Source: Bacteroidota bacterium (lineage in GTDB: Bacteria > Bacteroidota > Bacteroidia > Bacteroidales > JAGONC01). From it: DNA of 64,000 bases. The translations under genes and the position numbers were made by a program. The stretch lies in assembly GCA_026391695.1 (NCBI GenBank), contig JAPLDP010000085.1, forward strand, positions 1 to 64,000. The letters run 5' to 3'. Below are positions 24,665 through 36,052 of the stretch, in pieces. The notes under the pieces are model-generated. The model made no database searches and was not told the DNA's origin. It saw nothing but the letters and a program-made list of their open reading frames with translations. The first letter of the stretch is position 1. Every line of letters begins with the position of its first letter.

Positions 24665-25804
24665 TCAAATTGCAAGAGTCATGTGCAATGACTTCAGTTC
24701 GCCCATGATGAAGGCCGCTGTCCGGCCTGAAGCGCCGCTGCCTCCAAGCTTCATTTTAAGCTCATGGTAATCATCAGCCATTTTATTCCTCATATTGTCA
24801 TCATAAACACATTTTTTCAGGTTATCAGCCAGATTATCCACAGTGAAATCATTTTGTATCAGTTCAGGTGCGACAATACGGTCCATTATCAGATTGACTA
24901 ATCCGATATGCCTGACCTTTACAACACGTTTGGCAATCTGATATGACAAGTATCCGCCGCGGTAACAGATCACCTGGGGTGTGCCGATTATTGCGGTTTC
25001 GAGCGTAGCTGTCCCTGATGACACCACTGCAGCATGGGAGTGCTTTAACAGATCATAGGTCTGATCATATACTATTTTGACATCATATCCCTTAAAAATG
25101 CCATTATAAAAAGAAGCAGGAACCGACGACAATCCCGCGATGACAAACTGATATTCAGGAAAATACTCCACGGTGTGCAGCATGATTTTCAGGATACGGC
25201 TTATCTCCTGCCGGCGGCTTCCCGGCAATAGGGAAATGACAGGTCTTTCATCCAGACCATTTGAAGAGATAAACGATGCTTTATCCCGGAAGGGGTATTC
25301 ATCCGTAAGGGTATCGAGCAGCGGATGGCCGACAAATTCCACCGGATAATCGAACCGGGCATAGAATTCTTTCTCAAAAGGCAATATGACGAACATGCGG
25401 TTGACATACGCCCTGATCGTATTTATCCGCGATTGTTTCCATGCCCATACCTGGGGTGATACGTAATAAAAAACCCGTAAATGATGCTGGTGTGCAAACC
25501 TGGCAATTCTCAGGTTAAATCCGGGATAATCAATGAGAATGATGGCATCGGGATGAAATGACAGAATATCTCTGCGACATCTTTTAAAATTCATGACAAT
25601 AGCCGGAAGATGAGTGACCACCTCGGTAAAACCCATAAATGCCAGATCACGGTAATGCATTACCACTTCGGCTCCTTCACTTTTCATCCTGTCGCCGCCC
25701 CAGCACCGGAAACGGGCAGAGGGATCCCGCTTTTTTATCTCTCTGATCAGGTTCGACGCATGCAGGTCGCCTGAAGCTTCACCGGCGATGAGATAGAAAT
25801 TCAT
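24665..25804 (-). CDS. lpxB: lipid-A-disaccharide synthase
   Basis: 379 residues from the ATG at 25804; this start puts the hallmark G-E-A-S-G-D motif at residues 7-12, as in other LpxB. Further family blocks: YVSPQVWAWKQSRI, MFVILPFEKEFYARF, FVGHPLLD, LLPGSRRQEI and HAAVVSSGTATLETA. A GT19 enzyme on the inner membrane that joins UDP-2,3-diacylglucosamine and lipid X to make the lipid A disaccharide. Follows surE and a small membrane protein gene in one direction, the order commonly found in Bacteroidota. Confidence 0.97.
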   Translation of the reverse strand: MNFYLIAGEASGDLHASNLIREIKKRDPSARFRCWGGDRMKSEGAEVVMHYRDLAFMGFTEVVTHLPAIVMNFKRCRRDILSFHPDAIILIDYPGFNLRIARFAHQHHLRVFYYVSPQVWAWKQSRINTIRAYVNRMFVILPFEKEFYARFDYPVEFVGHPLLDTLTDEYPFRDKASFISSNGLDERPVISLLPGSRRQEISRILKIMLHTVEYFPEYQFVIAGLSSVPASFYNGIFKGYDVKIVYDQTYDLLKHSHAAVVSSGTATLETAIIGTPQVICYRGGYLSYQIAKRVVKVRHIGLVNLIMDRIVAPELIQNDFTVDNLADNLKKCVYDDNMRNKMADDYHELKMKLGGSGASGRTAAFIMGELKSLHMTLAI

Positions 25805-25817
25805 AATTTCATGTGTA

Positions 25818-26105
25818 TTATATCTGCCATTTATGGACAATCAAAAAAAAGAGTATAAAATAGATAAATGTGATCAATAAAACGCCGCGACCGGTTTTGT
25901 CGTATTTCCTGCCGATAAAATAATACCGGAAGATGAAGGCATTGACAGTGATACTAACAATCTGGAGTATGGACATTTTCACCGACAGGTCATTGGTTGC
26001 AATGGCATTAATCACAAATAATATCAGGTAAAGAAATCCGAAGACAATAGGCGGTGTGATGACGCCTAACACAACACCCAGCAGGAAAGAATCTTTATTC
26101 AGCAT
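25818..26105 (-). CDS. small integral membrane protein
   Basis: 95 residues with three hydrophobic segments (about 7-33, 44-62 and 75-92) separated by short basic loops (FIGRKYDKTGRG). No recognised family. It overlaps surE by 11 bp and lies 13 bp before lpxB, so it belongs to the same unit; a role in envelope lipid metabolism is only suggested by this position. Confidence 0.75.
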   Translation of the reverse strand: MLNKDSFLLGVVLGVITPPIVFGFLYLILFVINAIATNDLSVKMSILQIVSITVNAFIFRYYFIGRKYDKTGRGVLLITFIYFILFFLIVHKWQI

Positions 26106-26874
26106 GAAGGTTCCATTTTTTTAATTCAGAGATGGCGTGATGTGCGGTGAGGTCAAAATGGACAGGGACCACTGACACATAATTATGGGCCAGGGCCCAT
26201 TCATCGGTGTCATGACCATTCTCAGAGCTTTTAAAAGCGCCTGTAAGCCAGTAATAGTCGCGATCACGCGGGTCTTTTCGTTCATCAAACTCTTCCACCC
26301 AGGCACCTTTGCCCTGTTTACAAATTTTTATTCCTTTTATCTCACTGGCAGCGACGGCAGGGATGTTCACATTCAGGCTTGTAAATCCTGGCAGGCCATG
26401 TTTCAGGACACTTTCGGTGATGATTCTCACGTATGTTTCACATGCGCTTAAGTCAGCATTAAAAGAATAATCAGAAAGAGAGAAGCCTATGGCGGGTATT
26501 CCCTCGATGGAAGCCTCCAAGACTGCCGCCATGGTGCCTGAGTAAAGGATATTGATGGCAGAGTTGGTGCCGTGATTGATGCCAGACACCACCAGGTCGG
26601 GACGTCGGCGCAGCACAACACGTTGGCCCAGCTTCACGGCATCTACAGGAGTGCCGTTACAACTGTACCTTTCAAAATCAGTTTCCTTGCTGACAAGGCG
26701 CAACCGCAGCGGGACTTTGACCGTCACGGCATGACTCATGCCCGACATAGGCTCCTGCGGTGCAACCACTACCACACGGCCATAATCTCTCATGATTTTT
26801 GCCAGCAAATCAATGCCGGGAGCATGGATGCCATCATCATTCGTCACCAGAATCACCGGTTTCTCCATTACCAT
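26095..26874 (-). CDS. surE: 5'/3'-nucleotidase SurE
   Basis: 259 residues. The N-terminal V-T-N-D-D-G-I-H-A-P-G motif supplies the two Asp metal ligands (13 and 14), followed by VVAPQEPMSGMSHAVT (Ser ligand) and the SGINHGTNSAINILYSGTMAAVLEA block (Asn ligand). A metal-dependent phosphatase acting on nucleoside monophosphates in the cytosol, linked to survival in stationary phase in other bacteria. First gene of a surE-membrane protein-lpxB unit; starts may be at M1 or M3. Confidence 0.96.
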   Translation of the reverse strand: MVMEKPVILVTNDDGIHAPGIDLLAKIMRDYGRVVVVAPQEPMSGMSHAVTVKVPLRLRLVSKETDFERYSCNGTPVDAVKLGQRVVLRRRPDLVVSGINHGTNSAINILYSGTMAAVLEASIEGIPAIGFSLSDYSFNADLSACETYVRIITESVLKHGLPGFTSLNVNIPAVAASEIKGIKICKQGKGAWVEEFDERKDPRDRDYYWLTGAFKSSENGHDTDEWALAHNYVSVVPVHFDLTAHHAISELKKWNLHAE

Positions 26875-26992
26875 GTGGTCTTAAATATTTATATTCAACA
26901 TTTTACAATACAATGTGCAAAATTAGGTATTTACTGAATCAAAAAGGCGGGTTTAACAATTTTTATATGTTGCTGCCAGCCTGTCATGCCGA

Positions 26993-27577
26993 TTAAAAAC
27001 GGAGCAGCTCTTCATAAAAGCGATGAATAGGCAGTCCCATGACATTGAAAAAAGAGCCATCGACACGGGTCACAGCCACATAGCCGATCCATTCCTGTAC
27101 GCCATACGCACCGGCTTTGTCAAAAGGCCTGAAACGCTCAACATAAAATTCTATTTCTTCTTTGGTCAAAGGTTTAAACCAGACATCCGTGATGTCATAA
27201 AAAGATACTGTTTTATCTTTTGAACGGAGGCACATGCCGGTAATGACTTCATGCCTGTTGCCGGCCAGCATACCGAGCATCCTGATGGCTGCATTATGAT
27301 CCTTCGGCTTACCCAGGTTCTGGCCATTAAGCCAGACGATAGTATCAGCGGTGATGACCAGGGTTTGATCTGAAAAAAAGGAATCGGGAAAAGCATCCGC
27401 TTTTTTTGCGGCCAGATATAGTGGTATCTGTTCCCTTTGGAGATGTAATGGATAAGTCTCCTCCACTTCTATGGTCTGAATGTCGAAATTCAGTCCAAGC
27501 TCCCTGAGCAGAAACTGGCGCCGCGGTGAAGCTGATGCAAGGATGAAATGATATTTGTTGAGATTGTCAGTTTGCAT
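26993..27577 (-). CDS. maf: Maf-family nucleotide pyrophosphatase
   Basis: 194 residues. Family signatures: ILASASPRRQFLLRELGL near the N-terminus, VITADTIVWLNG, GKPKDHNAAIRML, the GNRHEVITG strand and FDKAGAYGVQEW. Maf proteins hydrolyse dTTP/UTP or modified nucleotides to monophosphates, acting as a house-cleaning enzyme and, in some bacteria, delaying septation. Nine bases separate it from kdsC upstream, so one operon. The 118 bp after it (26875-26992) shows no clear terminator. Confidence 0.95.
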   Translation of the reverse strand: MQTDNLNKYHFILASASPRRQFLLRELGLNFDIQTIEVEETYPLHLQREQIPLYLAAKKADAFPDSFFSDQTLVITADTIVWLNGQNLGKPKDHNAAIRMLGMLAGNRHEVITGMCLRSKDKTVSFYDITDVWFKPLTKEEIEFYVERFRPFDKAGAYGVQEWIGYVAVTRVDGSFFNVMGLPIHRFYEELLRF

Positions 27578-27586
27578 ATACCGGCA

Positions 27587-28108
27587 TTACCATGAAAAAG
27601 CTTCGTGGTCCATCCACTTACCCTGTATCTTCATCACCTGTTCGATGACATCCCTGACGCATCCACGGCCACCATTACAGGAGGAAATATATTTGGCGAC
27701 AGATTTGATCTCTTCGCAGGCATCGGCAGGGCAGGCAGGCATTCCGACAGCTTTCATCAGTGCATAGTCAGGTATGTCGTCACCCATGTAGAGAACATGT
27801 TCAGGATTGATTTTATGGCGGGTAAGATAATCATTCAGTTTCTGAAGCTTATTATCCACGCCAAGAAAAATATCTTTCACTTTGAGTCGCCTGAACCGGT
27901 TGACAATTGACCAGGACTTCCCCCCGGTGATGATAACCACACGAAAGCCCTTTTTTACCGCCAGTTGCAAGGCATAACCATCCTTGACATTGGCTGTTCT
28001 CAGCGCCTCGCCTGTTCGCATCAGCACCACAGTCCCATCGGTGAGAACGCCATCATAGTCAAAAACAAAGGTGGTGATATCTTTTAACTGTTCTTTATAA
28101 TTGTCCAT
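27587..28108 (-). CDS. kdsC: KDO-8-phosphate phosphatase-like HAD hydrolase
   Basis: 173 residues, the size of the KdsC/YrbI HAD subfamily without a cap domain. Motif 1 is F-D-Y-D-G-V-L-T-D-G (nucleophile and acid Asp), motif 2 V-I-I-T-G-G, and motif 4 Y-M-G-D-D-I-P-D. It removes phosphate from KDO-8-phosphate for lipopolysaccharide core synthesis, as a tetramer in the cytosol. Placed between the DUF2520 gene and maf, in line with the nearby lpxB and glycosyltransferase genes. Confidence 0.93.
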   Translation of the reverse strand: MDNYKEQLKDITTFVFDYDGVLTDGTVVLMRTGEALRTANVKDGYALQLAVKKGFRVVIITGGKSWSIVNRFRRLKVKDIFLGVDNKLQKLNDYLTRHKINPEHVLYMGDDIPDYALMKAVGMPACPADACEEIKSVAKYISSCNGGRGCVRDVIEQVMKIQGKWMDHEAFSW

Positions 28109-28149
28109 GGCTAACTGTCATTGGTGAAAGAATGTACAAATCTATCTGA

Positions 28150-28934
28150 TCATTTATAGTGAGCGACAATATTTCTGGTGATGATCTCATAAATTTCCCT
28201 GAAATCCGGATGTCCGGCAAGCATGAGCAGATGTTCTTCAATGACTGCCTTGTCATCCCGCACTGCCGGTCCTGTTTGAACGATATCAGGATTTTTTTTC
28301 TGGACTTTGCCGGCTGTCTCCAGGATCAGAGGCCTGATCAGATCAAAGGAAATACCCTCTGAATGGAGAATTTCCTGTGCAATGGTATACATATAATTGG
28401 GGAAATTACAGGCAAACACCGCTGCCAGATGGATCACTTTTCTTTTCTCAGAGTCCATGACATGCACCTGCTGCGCTATCTGCCCTGCCAGAAACATCAG
28501 AACATTGGTGCTACCGGTATGATTGCCCTCAACCACAATAGGCACATTTTTAAAGTCTATCTTTCTGTCGGGAGAAAAGGTCTGCAATGGATAAAAAACC
28601 CCGTAATTTTCTGAATGACCCATCAATATCTGTGCCGGCAGGGATCCGGATGTATGAACCAGAAGTTGGTCTTCTTTCAGCCGTATATAATTCAACAGGC
28701 CTGGCAAAGCATGATCCGGCACGGCAAAAATATAAATATCTGCATCCGGATTGAGAGATGTAAGATCAGAAGTGCTTGCGGCGTTGATCCTGTTAGCCAG
28801 CCGGGCGGCAGTTTCCAGTGAACGGCTCCAGACCTGTACGATCTGAAATCCTTTTTTTTTGAACGTTATGGCCAGGTGAGTGGCAATCCTGCCAGCACCG
28901 ATGAAAACTAAACGGTCTATGGATGATAGGGCCA

Positions 28935-28935
<1 letters not shown>
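28150..28935 (-). CDS. Rossmann-fold and DUF2520 protein
   Basis: 261 residues from the ATG at 28935, which overlaps the TGA of eno (TGATG) and places the G-A-G-R-I-A nucleotide-binding loop near the N-terminus. An NAD(P)-binding domain (about 1-130, with FAVPDHALPGLL and LVHTSGSLPAQIL) is followed by the helical DUF2520 domain (HLAAVFACNFPNYMYTIAQEIL). The fold resembles ketopantoate or pyrroline-carboxylate reductases. Substrate not known. Translation is probably coupled to enolase. Confidence 0.9.
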
Positions 28936-30242
<1,307 letters not shown>

Positions 30243-30863
30243 TTATTCTCCTGATTTTTTAGTTTTCCCGGTACTTATAGGCCTCCGTCCCAGGTCTTTC
30301 TTTGTAGCAGCCTTGACTTTCTGTGTGGCTGTCTTTTTTGGCGCTTCCTTTTTTGTCTTCGGAACACCGGTCACTTTCTTTTCAGCAGTGGTTTCTTTTG
30401 CACTTCCGGCTTCTTCCTTAGCTCCTTCGCCGGCTTTTTTCTTTGTTCCCCTCCTGAGCCGTGATGATTTTGCCTTTTTGACTTCCTTTTCGCCTTTGGA
30501 GATGACATTGAAGTCAACCAGCTCAATGAGTGCCATATCCGCATTATCGCCCTGCCTGATACCTGTTTTTAGTATCCGTGTATATCCTCCCGGACGGTCA
30601 GCTACTTTAACGGATATATCCCTGAATAATTCACCAACAGCATCTTTATTCTGAAGATATGAAAAAACAACCCGGCGTGAATGTGTCGAATCGACTTTCG
30701 AACGGGTGATGAGAGGCTCAATATACGTACGCAATGCCTTGGCCTTGGCCAGGGTGGTGGTGATCTTCTTCTTCAGGATCAGCGAAGCCGCCATATTCGA
30801 TAACATGGCATCCCTGTGTGCCTTTTTCCTTCCCAGATGGTTGAAACTATTCCTGTGTCTCAT
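30243..30863 (-). CDS. rplQ: 50S ribosomal protein L17 with basic extension
   Basis: 206 residues. The first 120 or so are a standard L17 ([21 protein letters not shown], then [19 protein letters not shown] and the [10 protein letters not shown] loop). The remaining 80 are a Lys/Ala/Thr-rich low-complexity tail ([28 protein letters not shown]) that should be disordered and may contact rRNA. Last ribosomal gene of the superoperon, five bases after rpoA. Confidence 0.97.
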   Translation of the reverse strand: MRHRNSFNHLGRKKAHRDAMLSNMAASLILKKKITTTLAKAKALRTYIEPLITRSKVDSTHSRRVVFSYLQNKDAVGELFRDISVKVADRPGGYTRILKTGIRQGDNADMALIELVDFNVISKGEKEVKKAKSSRLRRGTKKKAGEGAKEEAGSAKETTAEKKVTGVPKTKKEAPKKTATQKVKAATKKDLGRRPISTGKTKKSGE

Positions 30864-30868
30864 CGCAA

Positions 30869-31861
30869 TTATTCCTTATCTAATTTATATTTTGAAATAT
30901 TCATCCCGAATTCAAGACCTTTGGTTTTCACCAGTTCTTCAAGTTCGGTGAGTGATTTCTTACCAAAATTCCTGAACTTAAGCAGGTCATTTTTGTTGAA
31001 TGTCACCAGATCGCCAAGAGTTTCCACATCGGCAGCTTTTAAACAATTCAGGGCTCTGACAGAGAGGTCCATATCAACCAGTTTGGTCTTAAGTAACTGC
31101 CTGATGTGCAGAGTGTTTTCATCAAATTCTTCGGTCACGGACTTTTCTTCGGTATCAAATGTGATCTTTTCATCTGAGAAAAGCATAAAGTGATGAATGA
31201 GTATTTTGGCAGCCTCCTTCAGAGCATCTTTCGGATGTATGGAACCATCCGTCGACACCTCAAGTATCAGCTTCTCATAGTCGGTCTTCTGCTCCACCCT
31301 GTAATTTTCGACAAAATACTTGACATTACGGACAGGCGTGAAAATGGAATCCATGGCTATAGTCCCGATAATGGCATTAAGCGGCTTATTTTCTTCTGAA
31401 GGAACATAACCCCGGCCCTTTTCAATGGTAAGCTCTATGGCTAACTTGATAGAAGGTTCCATGTTGCAGATGACCAGTTCAGGATTCAGAACCTGAAATA
31501 CCGACAGAAATTTATTGATGTCGCCGGCAGTAAAAACATCCTGATTGTTGATAATCACATTGACCTTTTCGCTGCTTTCGCTGCTGATCAACCTTTTAAA
31601 ACGGATTTGTTTCAGGTTCAACAGGATATCCGTGACATCTTCCACAACACCTTTGACTGTGGAAAACTCCTGCTCGACACCATCTATCCTCACCGAGATG
31701 ATAGCATAGCCTTCGAGGGAGGAGAGAAGGATACGTCGTAATGCATTACCGATGGTAATACCGAATCCTGGTTCCAAAGGCCGAAATTCGAAAGTGCCCT
31801 TATAATCATCGGCCTCGATCATGATAACCTTGTCAGGTTTCTGAAAAGCTAATATTGCCAT
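30869..31861 (-). CDS. rpoA: RNA polymerase alpha subunit
   Basis: 330 residues. The N-terminal dimerisation domain (to about residue 235) has [26 protein letters not shown]; after a short linker the C-terminal domain carries the HhH-type DNA- and activator-binding fold ([35 protein letters not shown]). Scaffold of RNA polymerase assembly. In its usual place between rpsD and rplQ. Confidence 0.98.
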   Translation of the reverse strand: MAILAFQKPDKVIMIEADDYKGTFEFRPLEPGFGITIGNALRRILLSSLEGYAIISVRIDGVEQEFSTVKGVVEDVTDILLNLKQIRFKRLISSESSEKVNVIINNQDVFTAGDINKFLSVFQVLNPELVICNMEPSIKLAIELTIEKGRGYVPSEENKPLNAIIGTIAMDSIFTPVRNVKYFVENYRVEQKTDYEKLILEVSTDGSIHPKDALKEAAKILIHHFMLFSDEKITFDTEEKSVTEEFDENTLHIRQLLKTKLVDMDLSVRALNCLKAADVETLGDLVTFNKNDLLKFRNFGKKSLTELEELVKTKGLEFGMNISKYKLDKE

Positions 31862-31909
31862 GTGTTTTGAAGTTATATTTAAACTTTCGGACTGACGTTA
31901 AAATGGTTT

Positions 31910-32518
31910 TTACTTGGAATACAACTCAACGATAAGCTGTTCCTTGATATTTTCAGGTATCTCCTGCCGTTCCGGATAATTCATAAATTTTCCGACCATC
32001 ATATCATTGTCCCATTCGAGCCATGAAAAACGGCTAGCTCTACCCGAAAACAAAGAATTGGTGATGGTTTCCAGGGATTTTGAACGTTCTCTGACGCCAA
32101 CGATATCACCGGGTTTAAGAGAAAAGGACGGGATACTTACCACGTCACCATTCACGGTAATATGCCTGTGTGCGACCAGCTGCCGTGCAGCTGCCCGGGT
32201 AGGTGCAATGCCAAAGCGGAAAACGACATTATCAAGCCGGGATTCAATAAGCTGAAGGAGCACTTCGCCAGTGACGCCTTTTTTACGCGTGGCCCTCAGG
32301 AAGATATTTTTAAACTGGCGTTCCAGTATGCCGTATGTATATTTGGCCTTTTGCTTCTCCTGAAGCTGCACCCCATATTCCGACTGTTTTCTTCTCCTTT
32401 TTGAAGTGCCGTGCATTCCGGGAGGATAATTTTTCTTCTCGAAATATTTATCAGGCCCATAAATAGCTTCTCTGAATTTTCTTGCCACTTTCGTCTGTGG
32501 ACCAATGTACCTTGCCAT
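31910..32518 (-). CDS. rpsD: 30S ribosomal protein S4
   Basis: 202 residues. The S4 RNA-binding domain is clear ([27 protein letters not shown]). The N-terminus has no cysteines, so this is the zinc-free form; I find no Cys anywhere in the chain. S4 nucleates 30S assembly on the 5' domain of 16S rRNA and in many bacteria represses its own operon. Separated from rpsK by 86 bp containing a GCGAATGGCGA-type repeat. Confidence 0.98.
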   Translation of the reverse strand: MARYIGPQTKVARKFREAIYGPDKYFEKKNYPPGMHGTSKRRRKQSEYGVQLQEKQKAKYTYGILERQFKNIFLRATRKKGVTGEVLLQLIESRLDNVVFRFGIAPTRAAARQLVAHRHITVNGDVVSIPSFSLKPGDIVGVRERSKSLETITNSLFSGRASRFSWLEWDNDMMVGKFMNYPERQEIPENIKEQLIVELYSK

Positions 32519-32576
32519 ATTATTAAATTAAAATTGAAAAATTAAAAATTAAACCATCATTATGTTATATCGTATT

Positions 32577-32595
32577 TCGCCATTCGCCATTCGCT
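32577..32595. repeat. GCGAATGGCGAATGGCGA repeat inside the ribosomal operon
   Basis: On the minus strand the text TAGCGAATGGCGAATGGCGA lies between rpsK and rpsD. It belongs to the same short-repeat family as 19389-19440 and 23001-23020. Confidence 0.5.
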
Positions 32596-32604
32596 AATCC
32601 CGAA

Positions 32605-32994
32605 TTACACTCTCCTTCGCTTTGGTGGCCGGCAGCCGTTATGAGGCAAAGGAGTAATATCCTGTATTTCCATCACCTCAATGCCTGATGTATGAAGGGT
32701 ACGTATCGCTGATTCCCTGCCGGCACCCGGTCCCTTCACAAACACCTTCACCTTGCGCAGCCCAAAATCATACGCTACTTTTGAACAATCCTGTGCAGCC
32801 ATCTGGGCAGCATACGGCGTATTCTTCTTGGAGCCTTTGAAACCCATTTTCCCTGCCGAGGACCATGCGATGACCTGGCCATTCATATTGGTCAGCGAAA
32901 TGATGATATTATTAAACGATGCTTTAATAAAAGCACATCCAACCGTATCAACCTTAACAACTCTTTTCTTTGATGTTTTAGCTACTTTTGCCAT
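32605..32994 (-). CDS. rpsK: 30S ribosomal protein S11
   Basis: 129 residues with the conserved [30 protein letters not shown] and the C-terminal [18 protein letters not shown]. Lies on the 30S platform near the mRNA exit. Between rpsM and rpsD, the normal alpha-operon order. Confidence 0.98.
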   Translation of the reverse strand: MAKVAKTSKKRVVKVDTVGCAFIKASFNNIIISLTNMNGQVIAWSSAGKMGFKGSKKNTPYAAQMAAQDCSKVAYDFGLRKVKVFVKGPGAGRESAIRTLHTSGIEVMEIQDITPLPHNGCRPPKRRRV

Positions 32995-33049
32995 ATCTAT
33001 TGCTGTTACTTTCTTTTATTTTCAAATGGTTATCTCACCCGGCCGACTG

Positions 33050-33430
33050 TTAAGCCTTAGGAGCTTTCTTTTTGTTGGCCACGGTTTTTCTCTTGCCTTT
33101 TCTTGTTCTGGCATTATTCTTTGTGCTTTGTCCCCTGGTAGGTAAGCCAAGACGGTGGCGGATGCCCCTGTAGGAGCCAATGTCCATGAGCCGTTTTATA
33201 TTCATCTGAACTTCTGAACGCAATTCACCTTCTATCTTGAAGTTTTCGTTGATGATGCTTCTGATTTTATTTTGATCATCATCACTCCAGTCCTGAACTT
33301 TTTTATTCCAGTCCACTCCGGCTTCATTAAGAATTTTTTGAGCGCTGCTTCTGCCTATGCCAAAAATATAAGTCAGTGCAACTTCTCCTCTTTTGTTCCT
33401 GGGTAGGTCTATACCTGCAATTCGTGCCAT
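33050..33430 (-). CDS. rpsM: 30S ribosomal protein S13
   Basis: 126 residues. [19 protein letters not shown] and [11 protein letters not shown] form the N-terminal helix-turn part; the [15 protein letters not shown] motif and the basic C-terminal tail contact tRNA and bridge to the 50S. First protein of the alpha group, after rpmJ. Confidence 0.98.
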   Translation of the reverse strand: MARIAGIDLPRNKRGEVALTYIFGIGRSSAQKILNEAGVDWNKKVQDWSDDDQNKIRSIINENFKIEGELRSEVQMNIKRLMDIGSYRGIRHRLGLPTRGQSTKNNARTRKGKRKTVANKKKAPKA

Positions 33431-33483
33431 ATGGTTAAATTATTGTATGGTTATCAATGAAAATCATCCTGATGAAATCCGGT

Positions 33484-33600
33484 TTATCCTTGTCTTTGCT
33501 TGTATTTCGGATTTTTTTTGTTGATGACATATAATCTCCCTTTTCTGCGGACAATTTTGTCCTCAGGGGTTCTCTTTTTTATAGATGCTCGTACTTTCAT
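33484..33600 (-). CDS. rpmJ: 50S ribosomal protein L36, zinc-free form
   Basis: 38 residues: it begins [20 protein letters not shown] and ends [12 protein letters not shown], matching L36 from end to end. The zinc ligands (C-x-x-C, C, H) are absent: the protein has no cysteine, with E-D-K where many relatives have E-C-K. Between infA and rpsM in the standard order. Confidence 0.95.
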   Translation of the reverse strand: MKVRASIKKRTPEDKIVRRKGRLYVINKKNPKYKQRQG

Positions 33601-33627
33601 TGGTTATATTGTTAGCTTGTTCAAATT

Positions 33628-33846
33628 TTATTTGTACCGGAAAGTTATCCGTCCTTTGGTCAGATCATAGGGTGACATTTCAATCCGCACCTTATCGCCC
33701 GGTAGTATTTTGATATAATGCATGCGCATTTTACCTGATATATGGGCAGTGATGATGTGACCATTTTCCAGTTCTACACGAAACATAGCGTTACCGAGCG
33801 ATTCCCTGACAGTACCGTCCTGTTCTATGGTTAATTGTTTCGCCAT
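33628..33846 (-). CDS. infA: translation initiation factor IF-1
   Basis: 72 residues, the normal length. An S1/OB-fold with [39 protein letters not shown] and [11 protein letters not shown]. Binds the 30S A site during initiation. Lies between map and rpmJ. Confidence 0.98.
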   Translation of the reverse strand: MAKQLTIEQDGTVRESLGNAMFRVELENGHIITAHISGKMRMHYIKILPGDKVRIEMSPYDLTKGRITFRYK

Positions 33847-33871
33847 ACTGATAACTTACACATGTTTAACT

Positions 33872-34642
33872 TTACTGAATAACTTCTTCGATATATTGAA
33901 ACGTTGTTAAAATCTCGCATTTATCTTTTCTTATCGCCACTGCATGCTCAAAGTGAGCCGAAGCTTTATGGTCAACAGTACGAATGGTCCATCCATCTTT
34001 TTCAACTACGACCATTCTGGTACCAAGGTTGATCATCGGTTCGATACATATCGTCATGCCTTCGTTTAACTTAACTCCTTCGCCTCTTTTGCCATAATTC
34101 GGTACTTCAGGTTTTTCATGAAGATGACGTCCTATACCATGCCCAACAAGGTCACGAACGACAGAATAACCAAATCTCTCCACATGGTTCTGTATTGTGT
34201 GTCCTATGTCGCCGACTCTTTTTCCGGCAGTGGCCATGTCAATTCCCATGTACAGTGACTCCTTCGTTCTTCTCAGCAACTCCAGTACATCTCCCATAAC
34301 TTCTCCCACTGCAAAAGTATATGCTGAGTCACCATAATAGCCATTCTTAATTACACCGCAGTCGATGGAAATAATGTCGCCATCTTTCAATACCATGTCA
34401 CCCGGGATTCCATGTACAACCTGCTCATTCAGCGAAGTGCAGAGTGTGGCAGGAAATCCTTCATAACCTTTAAAGCCTGGTACGGCTCCATGATCACGGA
34501 TAAACTCTTCGGCCACTTTGTCCAGCATCTTGGTTGTGACGCCGGGTTTAATTAACTTGGCCACTTCAGCTAACGCTTTCCCAACAAGTAAAGAACTTTC
34601 GCGAATTAATTCAATTTCTTTTTCAGTTTTTATATAGATCAT
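33872..34642 (-). CDS. map: methionine aminopeptidase, type I
   Basis: 256 residues from the ATG at 34642 (an earlier in-frame ATG at 34654 would add MNFQ). Metal ligands are in family context: SIDCGV and GDSAYTF (Asp), GHGIGRHLHE (His), ICIEPM (Glu) and the final Glu in FEHAVAI. Removes the initiator methionine from new proteins. Placed after secY; adk, which separates these genes in many other phyla, is absent. Confidence 0.97.
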   Translation of the reverse strand: MIYIKTEKEIELIRESSLLVGKALAEVAKLIKPGVTTKMLDKVAEEFIRDHGAVPGFKGYEGFPATLCTSLNEQVVHGIPGDMVLKDGDIISIDCGVIKNGYYGDSAYTFAVGEVMGDVLELLRRTKESLYMGIDMATAGKRVGDIGHTIQNHVERFGYSVVRDLVGHGIGRHLHEKPEVPNYGKRGEGVKLNEGMTICIEPMINLGTRMVVVEKDGWTIRTVDHKASAHFEHAVAIRKDKCEILTTFQYIEEVIQ

Positions 34643-34678
34643 CTGAAAATTCATTCATTTCAACCGCTGTTTCTGTCA

Positions 34679-36046
34679 TCAGTATGCTCCACCGGATCCT
34701 GAAGCTCGGCCTCGGATCCTTCCCGATTTGGTTAATCCGTCATAATGGCGCATCAACAGATGACTTTCGATCTGCTGCAATGTATCCAGCACAACACCCA
34801 CCAAAATGAGCAGGGATGTCCCTCCAAAGAACTGGGCAAATTGTGTATTTACTCCCATAATCCTGATCAGTGCCGGCATGATGGCCACGAAAGCCAGAAA
34901 TATTGATCCCGGCAATGTGATTCTCGACATCACCGAGTCAACGAACTCTGCCGTTTTCCTTCCGGGCTTGATACCTGGAATAAATCCCCCGTTCTTTTTC
35001 ATATCGTCGGCAATCTGATTTGGATTAATGGTAACAGCGGTATAAAAATATGTAAATACAATGATCAGAACCGCAAATACAAAGTTGTACCAGAAGCCAT
35101 TCATGTCAGAAAAAGTAGATGCAAATCCCGACAGGGCCTGTGAGCCAAAGCGTGCAAATGTCAGTGGCAGGAACATAATGGCCTGGGCAAAAATGATAGG
35201 CATCACACCTGCCGCATTAACCTTTAATGGTATGTACTGCCTCACCCCTCCGTACTGTTTATTACCGACGATCCGCTTGGCATATTGCACCGGTATCTTG
35301 CGTGTGCCCTGAACAAGCAGTATACATAACAGAATGACCAGAAGGAGTGTTGCCAATTCGACGACAAATACGACCAATCCACCTCCTTTGGATTCCAGCC
35401 TCGAAACCAGCTCACCAAAAAGGGCAAATGGCAACCGGGCAATGATACCGATCATGATTATCAGCGAAATGCCATTCCCGATACCCTTATCTGTTATCCT
35501 CTCACCCAGGTACATGATGAACAATGAGCCGGCAGTGAGAATGACGATCGATGATATCCCGAAGAAGGATAAGACCGAATGGGCGCCGACTTCAGAACTA
35601 AACGGGTAAATAGCTTCTGCTGGAAGCCTGTTTACAAGGTTAGCAATATAAGCCGGTGACTGCAGAATCAGAATGACGACGGTAAGGTACCGTGTGATCT
35701 GGTTCATTTTTCTCCGGCCACTTTCTCCCTCGCGCTGCAGCTTCTGGAAATACGGTATGGCCATGCCCAGCAACTGAACGACAATAGAAGCGGAGATGTA
35801 CGGCATGATACCGAGAGCAAAGATAGAGGCATTGGAAAAGGCTCCTCCCGAGAACATGTTGAGCAGTCCCAGCAAACCTGATTTGGATTGAGCCTGCAGG
35901 TTGGCCAGTTGATTCGGATCAACACCCGGTATGACTATATAAGCCCCCAACCGGTATATCAGGATGATCCCAAGTGTGTAAAGAATCCTCTTCCTGAGAT
36001 CTTCTATCTTATAAATATTTCTTATTGTTTCGATGAACCGTTTCAT
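34679..36046 (-). CDS. secY: protein translocase subunit SecY
   Basis: 455 residues with ten transmembrane helices. Characteristic parts: LGIILIYRLGAYIVIPGVD, the plug/helix-2 region with NMFSGGAFSNASIFALGIMPYISASIVVQLL, and the long cytosolic loop before VMPIIFAQAIMF. The central pore of the Sec system in the inner membrane. Six bases after rplO, ending the spc group. Confidence 0.98.
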   Translation of the reverse strand: MKRFIETIRNIYKIEDLRKRILYTLGIILIYRLGAYIVIPGVDPNQLANLQAQSKSGLLGLLNMFSGGAFSNASIFALGIMPYISASIVVQLLGMAIPYFQKLQREGESGRRKMNQITRYLTVVILILQSPAYIANLVNRLPAEAIYPFSSEVGAHSVLSFFGISSIVILTAGSLFIMYLGERITDKGIGNGISLIIMIGIIARLPFALFGELVSRLESKGGGLVVFVVELATLLLVILLCILLVQGTRKIPVQYAKRIVGNKQYGGVRQYIPLKVNAAGVMPIIFAQAIMFLPLTFARFGSQALSGFASTFSDMNGFWYNFVFAVLIIVFTYFYTAVTINPNQIADDMKKNGGFIPGIKPGRKTAEFVDSVMSRITLPGSIFLAFVAIMPALIRIMGVNTQFAQFFGGTSLLILVGVVLDTLQQIESHLLMRHYDGLTKSGRIRGRASGSGGAY

Positions 36047-36052
36047 GGGCTG

